From Margaritifera margaritifera (Eukaryota; Mollusca; Bivalvia; Unionida; Margaritiferidae), in assembly GCA_029931535.1 (NCBI GenBank), contig JAQPZY010001689.1, positions 124,001-188,000 of the forward strand: a stretch of DNA of 64,000 nt, written 5' to 3'. Of this stretch, positions 12,222 to 24,774 are shown piece by piece (positions within the stretch are counted from its first letter, which is position 1; each line of letters opens with the position of its first letter). The translations under genes and the position numbers were made by a program. The notes under the pieces were generated by a model. It had not been told where the DNA came from. It ran no database searches and saw only the letters and a program-made list of their open reading frames with translations.

Positions 12222-15200
12222 TTTGCGTCCTTGCTATATTTGGCATTAGCGGTTTCTACAATTTTCAACTGAACTTTTCCTGGCACTATATCGGTTGAGT
12301 TATCTACTTATTTGCTTGGTAATAGCATCTCTTGTGTTCTGATAATGATCATATTTTTCCATCTGTATTTCTGTCCGTCATGTTTTGTTTGTAATGATGC
12401 TCATTTAAAAAAATATATTTTATTCCAACGTAACGTTGTCTTTATGGTCGTCAGAAGCATCATACTTGGATATGATTAATCTGTCAATATGTCCTTCTCT
12501 CAATGGCATTATGAATGTCGCCTATGATCAATATATTAAGAGCTCTTGTTCTGTACTACAAACTAATACGTTCAACATTCGCTATACGTGTCTCTGCAAA
12601 CGTCTAATCATTAAGTCTAACTGCACTTGTGCAAAACCAAATTGTTAATTATTTTCTACTGACGATTGTCTTCAAATCTGGTTCAACATCTCGAAACGTA
12701 TATCTAAATCAGTATTGTTGCCACCATACAAGATATGCTCGTTTATTTTATTTTTTTCTATATGAATCTCTAAGGTTTTATGAGTCTTTTTAACTTCCGC
12801 ATATTCCTCTTGCTTAATTTGTGTCTAATCGGAAGACATGTTAAAACAGCTGTAAAATGTTTTAGCACTTGTTTTGGTACTGATTCGTAAAGTATTGAAG
12901 TCTTCATTTTGCTATATTTGATAACCATAAATAATTTAATATATAAGTTTTTTTTATATGTATATGTAACATTTAGCTCTTGACTTTTGTCATATGTATT
13001 TTTAAAAATACCCACCTCGTTATGTAGAGATTCTGCCCTTGGGAGTAGTTATATCAGAACTGCACCACTTACCACCCACATGGGAAGGCCACTTTATTGC
13101 AGCAGATATTGTGTCTGCTCTCAGCGATCATATTTTCTGCTCCGTAAATTTGAACTTTTTTTGCGTTCGTATGGCAACTTTTGCTCAATTGAATAAGCCT
13201 ATCTTTGATTTTACATTGTGTCACAGGATTCTCAGTCCTGAAAACATAAAACCAGCTTTTACCCAGAGTCTTCTAAGGCGCTTCATGCGTTCACATAGCA
13301 ATTGCCTCACATGTTTCTTGTGTTCAATCATTTGCGTTTTCTGCAAACATTTTAAACCCTTTCCTAGTGCATTTCTTGTGACCGCAGAGTGCATTCTGTC
13401 TGCTTTTATTATGTTGTGGCCGCTATAGACAACGAGACGGTTCTCACAACTATGGAAACATATGTTCACTGCTGGTAATAACCGAACCGCAGACCTTACG
13501 AGTTATAAATTTCCGCGTTATAAGACATAAAAAAGAGACTCAGTTACTAACACACTGTAAAATCAAACCATACAAGCATTAGCTGTGCATGCATACTGAC
13601 ATTTTGTGTCTTTTTCGCTCTGTTCAAGGCAACGCAACAACGATAGTTGAACACGATCTTACAATGCATGTGTACCAAAGGTACAATCAATATCAGCTCC
13701 GTTTACATGAGTAAGATTTTATTTATATAGTAGGTTTGCAACAGTGAATATTGATTTTTTATTACGTAGAACTATTGTGCTAGAAATGTTGGATTTTGCA
13801 CGTTTGTTTTGTTGTACCCCCTGCTTGAGTGAGGTTGGTGCTTTATACTAGTGAGCTAAAATGTTTTGGTTTATTGTTATTTTAGTGTTGTATTCCTACA
13901 TCAGTGGCTGCTGCAAACTATTATACTGTGCGACAAATATCATTAATTTACTACTAACGTATAACTGTACGCTTTCTTATCCAAGCTGAATTTCGACAAC
14001 ACATTATATCCAAAACTACTAGATTATTGTTTTTAAATGAAAATGCTAAGATAAGTAGCAGTGCTTTTTACGTTGTCTTTTTACAGACAGGATATATAAA
14101 AGTATTTGATGTTGTAGGTCTCTTAAAAGGATCTGGTTATAAACTAAAACCCATGAGTCAACCAAAATGAGACTGGAGAGATATAGCTCGAAATGAAAAG
14201 CAAACAATTTGTTGCAAGATACACTTGCCTGAATTGAATTATTTAAAAGTCCAGACTGATTGACGATCATAAAACTGTCTCTCTCTGGAAATAGGTAGAC
14301 ATTAATCACAGTATGCAAAGTTTTGATGTATTGCCTAATACTTTTCTGCAATTATCCGATGCCAATAATCGACAGTCACGTTAGATAATAGTAAACAACG
14401 AATATAATATCATATGTCAATACTTTAATAGGTTAAAACGGACGCCGTTTCTTAAAATGCATCACATCGGATACAAGACTTTTCATAATTTTATCCTGCT
14501 TTAAGTATCTGTTAGTGTTATACACTGAGGCTAACAAAAACAACGAAGTAATGTATTGACCGGGGCTAATGATGAATTAACTTGAGACATAAGTTGCAGG
14601 TTTAAAGGTTTAATTTCAATGCGTAATCACCTTTCATTTATGTTGCTAAAACAATCTATGAATTGCACAATAAAACACATCAGCAATCACTATAACTAAT
14701 GAATTCCTTCTAACGTAAAAATGCAATTATGTGAATTTAATCAACAGACAAGCTTGCAATGGTGACAACCGTCTCTTGAATATCAGCTACAGGACGCTAG
14801 TATATATTACAACTTTAGTCTCACAAAAACTCCCTTCATGCAATATGAGGACATTTCATATATGCAGCCCATTAATATTTTGATCTGGTACTAGATATTT
14901 GAAATCCAAGACTCATCCTCAAGAGACACATTGCACTTCATTTATCTGCTTATAAGGCCTCTTTAGTGTCTGCATACAAATTTTGTGATGTTATTGACTA
15001 ACAGTATCGCTTTATATATTTGATTTATGATGTTCATTATGGAGATTTGATCCATTATTTGTTTCTGATATATCGCACTGTTTTTATTTTAGTTTTCAAA
15101 TGGTGGTATGAAACTACAGTTATTGCACAAAAACATGTACTATTTTCAATATGTAGCTTGTGAAATATGATGTTGTTGCAAATTGCAGGATTTAGTCAAA

Positions 15201-16084
15201 AAGTTGGATTTCTGAAAGCTATTGTAGCCCATGTATTACTCCTGCCTCGTTTGAAACACGAATGTAAAATAAACTTACACAATGTTCTCGATCTCATTTC
15301 TTTCTGAACATACCATGCTTCTGAACTTATCTCAAAGCAGATAATAGAGAATAATATTCTATGAAGTAATGATCCTCATGTTCAAAACTTAAACTCTTAT
15401 TAAAGAATCTCTTTGAGTGTTCATAATGTTAAATTGACTATAACGTATTGATAATTAAGTTTTGCAGGCCCTTGTTATTTACAACCAAAATATACGCTAT
15501 ACGTTTATGTTTCCAGGAGAAACTTATTTGTGGATGCGAACCCTTCAAAAGAGAAAGCCGCAGATTATTGTACATGATACAATAAATGACTAATCAAATT
15601 TTCTTTGCAAAGCACCATGTTTTTGTCGTCTACTTCCAAGCGGACCAGAGACATGATAGATATTTGCCTCTTTGTCTCAGCTTCTTTGAATCAACAGTTC
15701 TGAGAGTCTAGTAGCATGCGTTACTTGCATGGAGCTAACCTATTAGTGTGAAAGAAAGCAATAAGTAGACCCAGTGTGTACAATAATGACCCGTTCAAGA
15801 GAGCTTGCAGAATTGTGTTCGAAATTCGGATTGGTTCAGAAAATCTATATCTGATGACATTTTTGATTAATAGAAGAACTAAAGTATGTATTCATATCTC
15901 AGACAGCGTCAAGTGACATCTCAACATGTATTCATTTTAAAATATCTCGTATTTCGTTTTTTTACATAGACATTCAGATTTTTTGCATAGACATTCAGAT
16001 GTCTTATATTTTTAAAACCATAAACTCACGAGATATTTTGGATCAGCAATAATTATGGTTTTTGGTTTGAATCATTCATTTATA
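12222..16084. other. Long AT-rich non-coding stretch
   Basis: No gene is supported. The longest frame (13,039-13,428 plus, 129 codons) begins at TTG, has no recognisable domain and an opposing frame of similar quality, so it is not called. There are no tRNA-like or transposon termini that I can identify. Confidence 0.45.
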
Positions 16085-16430
16085 TTACACATCTGACAAC
16101 TATTCCGATGTACAGTGTGGGACATTCATATCACACATCTGGCTACTATTCCGATGTACAGTGTGGGACATTCATATCACACATCTGACTACTATTCCAA
16201 TGTACAGTGTTGGACATTCATATCACACATCTGACTACTATTCCAGTGTACAGGGTGGGACATTCATATCACACATCTGACTACTATTCCAATGTGCGGC
16301 GTGGGACATTCATATTACATTTGACTACTATTCTGATGGAAACTAGTTATAAGTGCGGTGTGGGACATTCATATTACATTTGACTACTATTCCGATGTAA
16401 ACTAGTTATAAGGGGCTTGTAGTATTTATA
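16085..16430. repeat. 46-bp minisatellite, about seven copies
   Basis: 'gggacattcatatcacac' recurs with starts near 16,121, 16,167, 16,213, 16,259 and 16,305, an exact 46-bp step. Two longer terminal copies follow, in which an insertion ('aactagttataag') raises the step to 59 bp. Confidence 0.9.
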
Positions 16431-16579
16431 AATTATGATGGTTTATAACAGTTCGAAGTTAAGAAAGCCATCATGCAAATTAGTTTTTTCTACTTTTGTT
16501 ATGGCATGTCACCACGTATTTACACAGAAACGTCGATGAGGCTTGGATTACTGTTTAAGGGTAATATACAGCCATGCAC

Positions 16580-16850
16580 AAATATCTCTCATAATAGACA
16601 TGAGTAGTTATATGGCGGTATTGGGAATTAACATTACGCCATATGTTAACATGCGGGGGCACTTGGGGGTAATACGGGAAATCCGATGTTAAAATTGTCC
16701 ATAGGTTTAACATTGGGATGGTATTATGGGTCAAAAACATGTATGGGATCATAACGGAAATTTAACATGGGAATTATACTGTGGGGTCATAACACTAATT
16801 TAACATGGGAAACATGTATGGGGTCAAAGTTTATAGGATCAAACATACTA
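16580..16850. repeat. Decayed Polinton terminal-repeat sequence (relic B)
   Basis: 'cgggggcacttgggggtaat' followed by repeated 'tttaacatggga' and 'ggggtcataac' words closely resembles the subterminal 37-bp repeats of element C ('gggcacttgggggacgtacg', then 'gtttaacatgg'). The region lies about 1.7 kb outside the polB start of relic B, where a terminal inverted repeat would be expected. No matching inverted copy is found beyond 21.4 kb, so that end is probably lost. Confidence 0.5.
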
Positions 16851-17480
16851 TGCAACATTCACCCTACAATCCAGCAGCCGCTTTTGAATTACAATCCAAC
16901 ACACACTCCTACTTATACACACATTATACCTGCAAACACACAAACATCCTATCACACAAGAGGGGGTATGATGTACAAGAAGGGTGATGAAATATACACA
17001 CACTTTCACACACAAGCAAAGGGTAGGAGTGTTTAAAGACACAATATACCTTTACACAAACATGCTATACTACCACACACTCAAGTAGGCTAGGGTAGGA
17101 GTGTGTATAGACACACAATACTCTCACACAAACATACTATCACATACAAGCAAGGGCGTAGGGGTTTTAAATTTTAGTTGCAAGCGTAGACAGAGACCTT
17201 CACAAACATGTAAACATGAATCGGCAATAATTGTGAGTAGCATCTCTCTTTTCTAGAGACCCGGGTGGCCCTGAAAAGGGGTCTTGGGGTTGTTAACCAA
17301 AGAAAATAGTTATCGCATACCACACCATTTCACTGTTCATCTCCGCAAACTTCGTCTCACTGCCGGTCCGTAGACTAAAACCCTCTTCAGGCATCCTTGT
17401 CTCTCCACATACATCCTTCGTTTTCATATGGCTGTCTCGGTAATCTTCGTGTTGGCCCACGATGCCTTGACATAGACTAG
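16851..17480. other. CA-rich spacer with imperfect repeats
   Basis: CA/TA-rich sequence in which 'acacaagcaagggtaggagt' and similar words recur about three times (16,995-17,170). At 17,264-17,282 lies a stem-loop resembling, on the minus strand, a decayed metazoan histone 3'-end signal ('cccttttcagggcc'). No histone coding sequence lies next to it. No gene is called. Confidence 0.35.
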
Positions 17481-17780
17481 TTGGTACCGGAGAGAAATGT
17501 ATCAGACTTCTTTAGCTCCACCCAAGAGAGAGACCTTCACGATCCAAGACTGCTAAGTAAAATCTTCTATGACTACATCAACTCTCACCGCCACGGAGAC
17601 GCCAGCAGCATCAGCAGCAGTTACTACTATTACCACTACCAAAGCAGCAACAACAGCAAGGGTAGGCCTTGGGCGTGGAAAAGAATTGAGACAGTTAAAG
17701 CTGATGGTAATTTTTTATTAACGGTCCTTCAATGCCACCTATATCTCTTAGATCTACTCAATGATTGCCAGATCAAGTAA
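17481..17780 (+). other. Possible coding exon, unassigned
   Basis: An open frame with a non-random composition (Tyr/Ser-rich YYYYHYQSSNN preceded by LLSKIFYDYINSHRHGDASS). A plausible splice donor (AAGG|GTAGGC) lies near 17,662. There is no ATG start (the frame begins at TTG) and no recognised domain. It may be a host exon or the tail of relic B cargo. Confidence 0.2.
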
Positions 17781-17919
17781 AACTTAAATTACTCAATTAT
17801 ACAAGGGGGTGCGCGTGTGCGTTTGTTTTAGTATCTTATCCATGTAAAAATAAAATATCAAGAAAAAGGGACACCTACGCTTTCTTTTTTGGTATATACT
17901 CGTGAAATTTGAATCATAA

Positions 17920-18399
17920 TGAAATGTCATAATTACAAAAGTCTATTTCTTCTCTTTCTTTATGTTTTTTTCTCTCTTTCACTCTGTCTCTTTATAAATG
18001 TATGTACTGCCGTTGTTTCTTCCTCTTCTCCTTCAGTGTCTTTTATTTGTCTTGCCTTCTTAAATTTCTTGACGGGTATGAGTTCTTCTTCTGTTTCAGA
18101 CGAGCGCTCCTCCTCCTGCACCTCTTTGTTCTCTTTTTTCGTGGGACATACTGAAGACCAATGAACTTTGTCTTGACATTGATACCAGGTATCTTTACTT
18201 TTGTCTCTCTTTTCTCCTGTCCTTCCTTTTCTTTGACGTTGTGGCCATTCTGGAATCCAGTGTCCTTTCTCTTGACAGGCATTGCAATATCTTTACTTTT
18301 ATTCCGAGTGGAGTAGTCCGGTGTCTTATTAGAAGTGTACTTTCGAATAACGCTCTGTAAATCTTTGACCAAAAGGGCAATCTGTTTTGAATCTTCCAT
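17920..18399 (-). pseudogene. Zinc-knuckle protein, decayed cargo gene of relic B
   Basis: The minus strand starts at ATG 18,399 (MEDSKQIALLVKDLQSVIRK). A frameshift near 18,290 is needed to read YCNACQEKGHWIPEWP, then WYQCQDKVHWSSVCP. These are two tandem CCHC-type knuckles, each missing one cysteine: the last in the first knuckle (Trp instead) and the first in the second knuckle. A charged K/E-rich tail follows. Such knuckles bind single-stranded nucleic acid. The gene is divergent from polB with 106 bp between the two ATGs, the place occupied in element C by an HNH-type gene. It is not obviously a retrotransposon gag, as no protease or RT follows. Confidence 0.45.
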
Positions 18400-18505
18400 A
18401 TTAACAGACTGAAAGATGAATGAATATATTCCCTTAGGGTGAGACACTCTTCATATTTAGGGATAAAGTTTGTGCAACTAAGTCAAATCAAATGTTTTAG
18501 TCAAG
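18400..18505. promoter_or_regulatory. Divergent promoter of relic B (polB / zinc-knuckle)
   Basis: The 106-bp gap between two divergent ATGs contains 'gaatatattcccttagggtg' at 18,422-18,441. Element C has a closely similar arrangement (TATATATATA, then 'ttccctgggtgaaac') in its own polB divergent promoter of 107 bp. Confidence 0.45.
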
Positions 18506-20925
18506 ATGAAACGACCAGAAGAAGCCAATAGAAGACGACGACGACTTTCGGTGTCGCCTCATACGCAAAGTGAAGTGCTAGCACAATTTCAGGCCCGTGA
18601 TTTTAAAGATGACATGAGTGAGCCTGAACCAATATCATCTATCTCTACCACAAGACCAAAAGAGTCAAGATCAGCTAAGAAAGAAAGTCTTTTAGTAGCT
18701 CCCATAGATTATTTTCACCTTCGAGACACCCAAAAAAGACTTTTAGAAAATTTCGAACAACATCTTACAGGCACACGCTGAAATTTAAAGAGTTCAAATC
18801 TGAAGTACCAACGCGCGGGTTTCATTGCAGTTTTATGGGAATCATTGTTAGAGACAAGCTAATGATGACAATCGTTTGAGACTATCCATTAATCCCGACA
18901 GTTTGAAGTCTCCTGTTTGGATCGAGTTTAGTACTCCGGCAGAATTAAAACCTTCCAAATTATCGACACAATTGAAGACGTTCAACAATCAAATGACGCG
19001 TTTAACATGACTGATGGAAAAGCCACTCTTCATATAATACACGTTTCACCTCCCAAAGGTAGTGGACGACTCAAAGTTGTATTGGTAGATTAAACTCGCA
19101 GTACCAAACGCAGTATCGCTCAGATTAACAATCACCAAGATTAAAATGTGTTTAGCCCGTGCCATCGTAGTGGATCAAACTTATGCCAAGAAGAACGATA
19201 CAGCGGAATGGAAAAGATATTGGGAGAGCATTCGAAATCGGACAGAGCCAAACAACGAAAAGATGCAAAACTCCTTTTGTACCAAGCAATCATTTCCAAA
19301 GGGACCGTGTGTGGAAATCTTGAAATGCAGAAACTTCAATACGTTATATTTTGAAAGTATACCCTCAAGTCGTTCGTGGAGCTCTCGTGTTTCTAGGGCC
19401 AGATTTCCCGGACGGAAAATACAGTCATGTGTATCATCATCAAGAGCATTTTGATATTATTACAAGTATCACAGGATTTCTTGGATACAGTTACTATTGC
19501 AAATAAATGTGACCACAGATTTACCACTCAGGACCAACATATGCATTGTGGAGAGAGATGTCACGGGTGGTTAGCTTCCAGACCTTGCGTTCCTGAAGGA
19601 AAATAAAGATTTCATTGCTCTTCTTGCAAGTGAACCTTTGTCAGTCCATCTTGTTACGAACAACATACCATGAAACAATCTGAACATCAGAAAAGTGCTT
19701 GCGAATTATTGAATTTGCGCTCCACTTATGGATATCTTGTTCTATCGAATAACCAAAAGGCACACATTTGTCCAGGTAAGAAAAAATGCCGTTTTTGTGA
19801 CCAAGTTTTCGACTTCGAGCATCAGTGTTATATTAAAAAAATAACAATGAACTCGATAGAAACATACAGGAAGACAAGAACAAGAACGAAAAGAAATGTG
19901 CAGATTTCATCTTTTTTTGACTTTGAATGTACACAAGAGACTGGAAATCACATCCATGATTGTTGCGTAGTTCATCGTGCGTGTGACAAGTGTATACAAG
20001 AACCCATAGTTTTTCATTGTACAAATTGTAGTAAGATTCCATGAGGACGAGAAAAGATCTTTCGGGGCTCTTGTACTCCTGCTGATTTTGCCGAATTTAT
20101 TTTAGACGCCACTGACGACACTTGGAGTGAAGCGGAAATTCAGCGTTATGGAAACTGTCGTCGATATGCTACAGTCATAACTCACAATTTCTCAGTATAC
20201 GACGGACAATTTCATTTGAAATATTATTCAGAACAAGGTAGAGGATGTCCAACAGTCACCAGGAATTTAGTCAAACTCATTTACATGAACGTGGAACACG
20301 TACAGTTTAAAGATTCCATGCGTTTTTAGCCATGCCTTTTAATAGAATGACAGACATGGCTAAAGGCTATTTTCCACACTTTTTCAATTTTGAAGCTAAT
20401 CAACACTTTGTGCTTCCGCATTTGCTTGACGTTCGCTATTAGGACCCCGACGGTATGCACACAGAACAACAAGAAGTATTTTACACATGGTACCAAACTC
20501 ATTCGTCAGACCCTTTTGACTCTCAAGAAGAAATGTTGATATATTGGCGATCTGATGTGGACACTTTACGAAGATGTTGTGGAAAATTTCGACAATTATT
20601 TCTGGATCACAGAGGTATCGATTCCATGAAAGAAGCTTCTACAATCAATAAAGCGTTTGGATTAGTCTGTCTAAAAGAGTTCATGACTGAGAACAAACTA
20701 GCAATGATACCCATTCAATCCTATCTTTCCATTAGCTTTGTGTTGGCTCCGTTACTTGTGTGAAACTGAAGACAAATTGAAATACCATGCTAGAAACGTT
20801 GGAAAAAAGAAAAGTGGAAACCTTTCTGTGGATTGTTGGGATTTAGAAAACCCACAAATCGTCTACAAATTTCAAGGATGTTTATTTTACGGATGCCCCA
20901 CTTGTTTTCCTCAACAATCAGTGTG
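18506..20925 (+). pseudogene. POLB: Polinton DNA polymerase B, N-terminal half (relic B)
   Basis: Starts at ATG 18,506 (MKRPEEANRRRRRLSVSP), which is homologous to the polB start of element C. It continues through frameshifts and stops with SPVWIEFSTPAELKP, MCLARAIVV and LGYSYYC, then a zinc-rich part (19,500-19,820: CKFCxxxF/H/C patterns such as KKCRFCDQVFDFEH). Exonuclease motif I is present (SSFFDFECTQE, about 19,905), followed by THNFSVYDGQFHLKYY (exonuclease II region), MRF, GYFPHFFNF, LIYWRSDVDTLRR and VYKFQGCLFYGCPTCFP. It ends abruptly near 20,925, before the palm domain, where BIR-gene sequence begins. This is a protein-primed family B polymerase that replicates Polintons. It is dead: several stops, frameshifts and no polymerase active site. 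Confidence 0.85.
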
Positions 20926-21325
20926 ATGCCGCCGTATTCTGCGATATCAGCGCTGCCGTTCGTGTGCCTTGACGCTTTACTAGCAAAAGCGATGCAGCAC
21001 GACCTTTCTGTTTTACTGGCAAAAGTGATGCCGTGCTTGTGCCTACCGATGGATCTTATTCATGCACTCGCAAACCACTCATCGAGATTTTCAAATCAAA
21101 GAAGAATGCAAGTTTTATGTGCCTTTGCCTGGCTATTGTGATTCTGAAAGTCGATTGAACACGTTCAAACAATGGCCCAAATATCTGGATGGATTACCCA
21201 CTCCCAAAACTTTAGCCAGAGCAGATTTGTCTCCTCGGGACGAAAAGACTATGTACAGTGTTTCAGTTGTTGTGTGAAGATCCACGAATGGGGATATAAA
21301 GATTCAGTTTTCTGACCCGCGATGT
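20926..21325 (+). pseudogene. BIR-domain (IAP-like) protein, decayed (relic B)
   Basis: After the polB break the plus strand reads fragments matching the BIR protein of element C: an upstream CDAAVFCDISAAV stretch, then KFYVPLPGYCDSESRLNTFK, WPKYL, TLARAD and, after a frameshift near 21,250, YVQCFSCCVKIHEWGYKDS. The CxxC pair of the BIR zinc site is kept. The distal His and Cys are not found (a stop, then PAMSPYN). The order polB then BIR on the same strand equals that of element C. Confidence 0.7.
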
Positions 21326-22382
21326 CCCCATATAACTACTGACATGCACCAACATATCTGATATTCGACATGAAACAATATCTCTCATAATAGACTTGCA
21401 CCAATGTCACTCATAATAGATATCATCTGAATTTTGATTAAGAAACAGCGAAGCATAGGTGTTATTTGCGTTAATTGTCAGTTTATGTGAAAATTAGGAC
21501 TGCAGTCATTTTTCGAGCTTATCTGACCGTAAGTTGGAACAAATTTACATAATGTTAAAAAGGTATGACAAGTTAATGCTTAGACTTCTTATACTAGCGT
21601 CTGTCCCTCTAGAAACTTCTTTCATCAAATTATTTGTACTTGCCCTGCTTGACAGAACCTTGGTATTTGATTATACTAGAAAGCTTGCATGTGCATAAGT
21701 GATCATAGTCTATGTATAGGGTATAATTTGTTCGTATTACAGCGATGTTGGACCAGCCTTGATCCCATCTACATGGATGAGTAGGAAAATAATGAGATAA
21801 ATTGTTTTATCTTCTTTTTGGAAAACAAATACAATTAAAATATTCACTGATTACTTTAAATTACTGCTCTCTCGTGCTACCATTATTTACCAACTATTTA
21901 CACCTTTCTCCCAGAGTACTGTCCATGCTACTACATACAGTAAACCCTTCCAGCACTTTTAGTACTACTGCATAAAAATAAGACACTTCAGACTCCCCAC
22001 CCCACCAACGCACTTCCCGTAGTACAACATTAATGCAAACTCGACCTCCATAAGACCACTTGCCCGATATGTGTATGTAATCACGAGCGCACCTACGTTA
22101 CTCTTGAAATACGCCATAATATTGTAACAATACAACTCCATTAAATGAAACTAAGAAAATCCAACAATTTTAATACAGACAAATTACAGCACAAAAAATC
22201 TGAAATTCTTCGCACATGATAAATGATGGACTAAAGCAACATTGGCATAAACTCGACAGATTTAAGACAGGTGATATAAATATTCAATGCGTTTATGTAA
22301 AATGCAACAATCTCAGTGTCGAAAGATAACTTACTTTTTTACAGGTTTTGATGGAATTAAGGTTTGATCAAGTGTAGTTGTG
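21326..22382. other. Non-coding stretch, nothing recognised
   Basis: AT-rich sequence. The 19-bp word 'aatatctctcataatagac' at 21,377-21,395 is also found at 16,581-16,599 in the same orientation. A shorter relative follows at about 21,410. Confidence 0.45.
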
Positions 22383-22552
22383 AATCAAAATAACATTCAA
22401 CAGAATACAAATGTTGGTTTGCCTATTTCAAACATAAAGAAAGGTGTACTTCAATTTTCCGGAAAAATCCTGATCTACAGATTTCATTCAATGATGAAAA
22501 TATAGAGATAAGCAGCATCAATCCGAAAAGCAGGATGATCAAAATGTGTTGA
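22383..22552 (+). pseudogene. Element fragment shared with the right window edge (relic D)
   Basis: Reads NNIQQNTNVGLPISNIKKG and, after a one-frame change, LQISFNDENIEISSINPKSR. The same order of motifs (NNIQ.NT...L..S.IK, then FNDDKIETSIIGLNSKVIKK) is encoded at 63,678-63,862. Two diverged copies of one unknown protein are therefore present. I do not recognise the family. Confidence 0.4.
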
Positions 22553-22739
22553 TTTAATATGGATTAAATTGCGCCTTTGATGTATATAAATAAACAAATG
22601 TGTGGTTCAACTTGAAGAGGTCATCAGCTTTATCATATCAATAAACAACTATTGATAGAAATAATTATAAAATTTGTTTGAAACAATTTTATACTCAGAA
22701 CAGAATATGGTGACTTAGTGCATGAAATAGCTGTTTTTC

Positions 22740-23465
22740 AATCAAACAATGGTTAACCAAGCATATTACATACACATTGTACCAGCAAGCTAGAAAAAGG
22801 TTTCCTTACTGAAGAGTTTATGTTGCTCACGTGGATGGCTACTAGCAAGCAGTCATTGTTGACAGGCATATCAAAATATACGTTGGATACAAAATGCATC
22901 TTGGCAGTGATAGATGTATTTTCAAAATTTGCATAGGCTCAGAGAGTAAAACCAACAACAACAAAAAATGATGACACAAACGACACATTTACAGACATCT
23001 TCAAAAAAGAAAAGCATGAAAAGATACAGCTTGATGGGGGAAAATAGCTATACAACATGAATGTCAAGAACTTGTTGGACATGGAAAACATCGAGTATTT
23101 CTCAACGCACTCAGGCAAGCAAGCATTAATAATGAAAGGTTAAATAGAACTCTAGAGCAAGCAAATGACAAAAGTAGGTAAAAAGTATGGATGGGTCCAT
23201 TCAATTATTTTACAACGGATACATCTGGAACTTCAAAATTCAGAATTGGTGAAACAGCCAGAAGTTCGAAATAAGAAACAATTTTTGCAAAAGGGTACCT
23301 CCTAACTTCCCCTAGGAAATCTTCAAAATTAGGTAAGTAATACAAGGTGATCCGGTTGTTTACAAGCTGGAAGACTTGAAGGAAGATGATATTAAGGGTC
23401 TTACTAGCGAAAGTTATATACAATGTACCAGAGTTGCCAAGATAGCCTAAAACAAATGATATTAA
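22740..23465 (+). pseudogene. INT: Retroviral-type integrase of a Polinton-like element (relic D)
   Basis: A plus-strand series with stops and frame changes: YTLYQQARKRFP; a region around VDGY where the first catalytic Asp lies; CILAVIDVFSKFA (about 22,895-22,930); FTDIFKKEKHEKIQLDGGK with the second Asp (about 22,980-23,030); NIEYFSTHSG; and a C-terminal part (DPVVYKLEDLKEDDIKG) typical of Polinton integrases. The glutamate region ('ALIMKG') is damaged. The protein would insert element DNA with 6-bp target duplications. It is inactive here. Confidence 0.65.
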
Positions 23466-24774
23466 AATGGTCGTATAATGGAGGAAACGAAACAATTTAA
23501 TATTGAAATGAAACGTAAAATGGAGGATCAATGTATTTGCACAAGAAAAGTGAAATTACACACTAATTATGCTGCTTTCAGTTATGCGTTAGCTTCAGCT
23601 AACACTTTGTCCACAATAAATGGACTTCATATTTATAAAACGTAATGAGTGCAGCGCATTACTCTTGTCGCGCAACTTAGTTTAACGCATTACATTGGAT
23701 AACTCACCTTAACCGAGTTAACATATCACACGAATTTAAGGAGATACAATTTGTAATATTCTGAAACTAAATTTTTAACATAAATTTGACATTGATGAAA
23801 AAGTGAAAAGATACAGATCACAGTGTGACATGAAATTTTAGCTAAATCAACTACACTTGACTGTGGATGGCAACATCTGGTTGCCGTATTTCATATTGGC
23901 ATATGATAGACAAAATGTTACAGGAACTCTTCACACATGTAAATACAACAGTGGGTCAAGTACTGATGAGTATTGGAGAGCATTGCCAGCTGATTACATT
24001 ATTTATATGACAGATAAAGAATAAGCTAGTGGTTGGAAGGTAGTAATGGACTGACAGAGGAAGGTAGTTTAAGGTTAAATCAATGCCAGAATTGAAATGT
24101 GATGGATCTACTAATTCTCGGACAGCAATGTAACGACATACATGAGAACATCATGGTAAAACTGCAACAATACATAACATATTCAAATGACAAATTGGAC
24201 TAGGTTCTTGGAGGTGAGGGCATATTTGTGTTACTTAGTTGCATGGTAATGAAACTAGGTAGTATCGTTGGATACAACAATAATGTACGGAAATAAAGTG
24301 ACTCGTTTTAACTGGGGTTAAAGCCTTCCATTAATATGAGGTAACCGAGAAAGGTACTCCAAAGTGTAACAAACAACCCGTGAGAGTAAGACATAAAACA
24401 GCAGAGGACAAATATGAAGAAAAAGTGCGTAATAATTATATGGAGAAGAAGAACTATGATGATGTTCCTTTGAAATACTTCGCCTCAGGCGACAATGTTC
24501 TGCATAGCAATTCTACTAATTCTATAATATTTTCCGACGTTCAAAAGACACGTGGTAATTTATAAAGTAAACAAAACAATACTGACCATAAAATAAACAA
24601 ACAATCATTTATTTTGATACTTATGTTAGAGATGGTATGGTTTACTTTTTGAAATGGGTTGCAAACATTCAACTCTTCTAGTTGCTAAATTTAAACCTTT
24701 GAGCAAAAATGAGAGTAAGAAACTCACTGATGCCAAGACAAGAATAACGTATTCTTAAAGAAATGAAACAATTT
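23466..24774. other. Decayed stretch of relic D, genes not identified
   Basis: Scattered plus-strand segments look coding, for example HLTVDGNIWLPYFILAYDRQ near 23,855 and an open run at 24,380-24,565 (KYEEKVRNNYMEKKNYDDVP). No family is recognised and stops are frequent. Confidence 0.3.

Noticed and set aside
13039..13428. 129-codon open frame as a gene
   Set aside because: Starts at TTG, has no recognisable domain or splice context, and the opposite strand is similarly open.
18043..18447. Retroviral gag from the zinc knuckles
   Set aside because: No pol or LTR nearby; the gene occupies the divergent cargo position of a Polinton relic.
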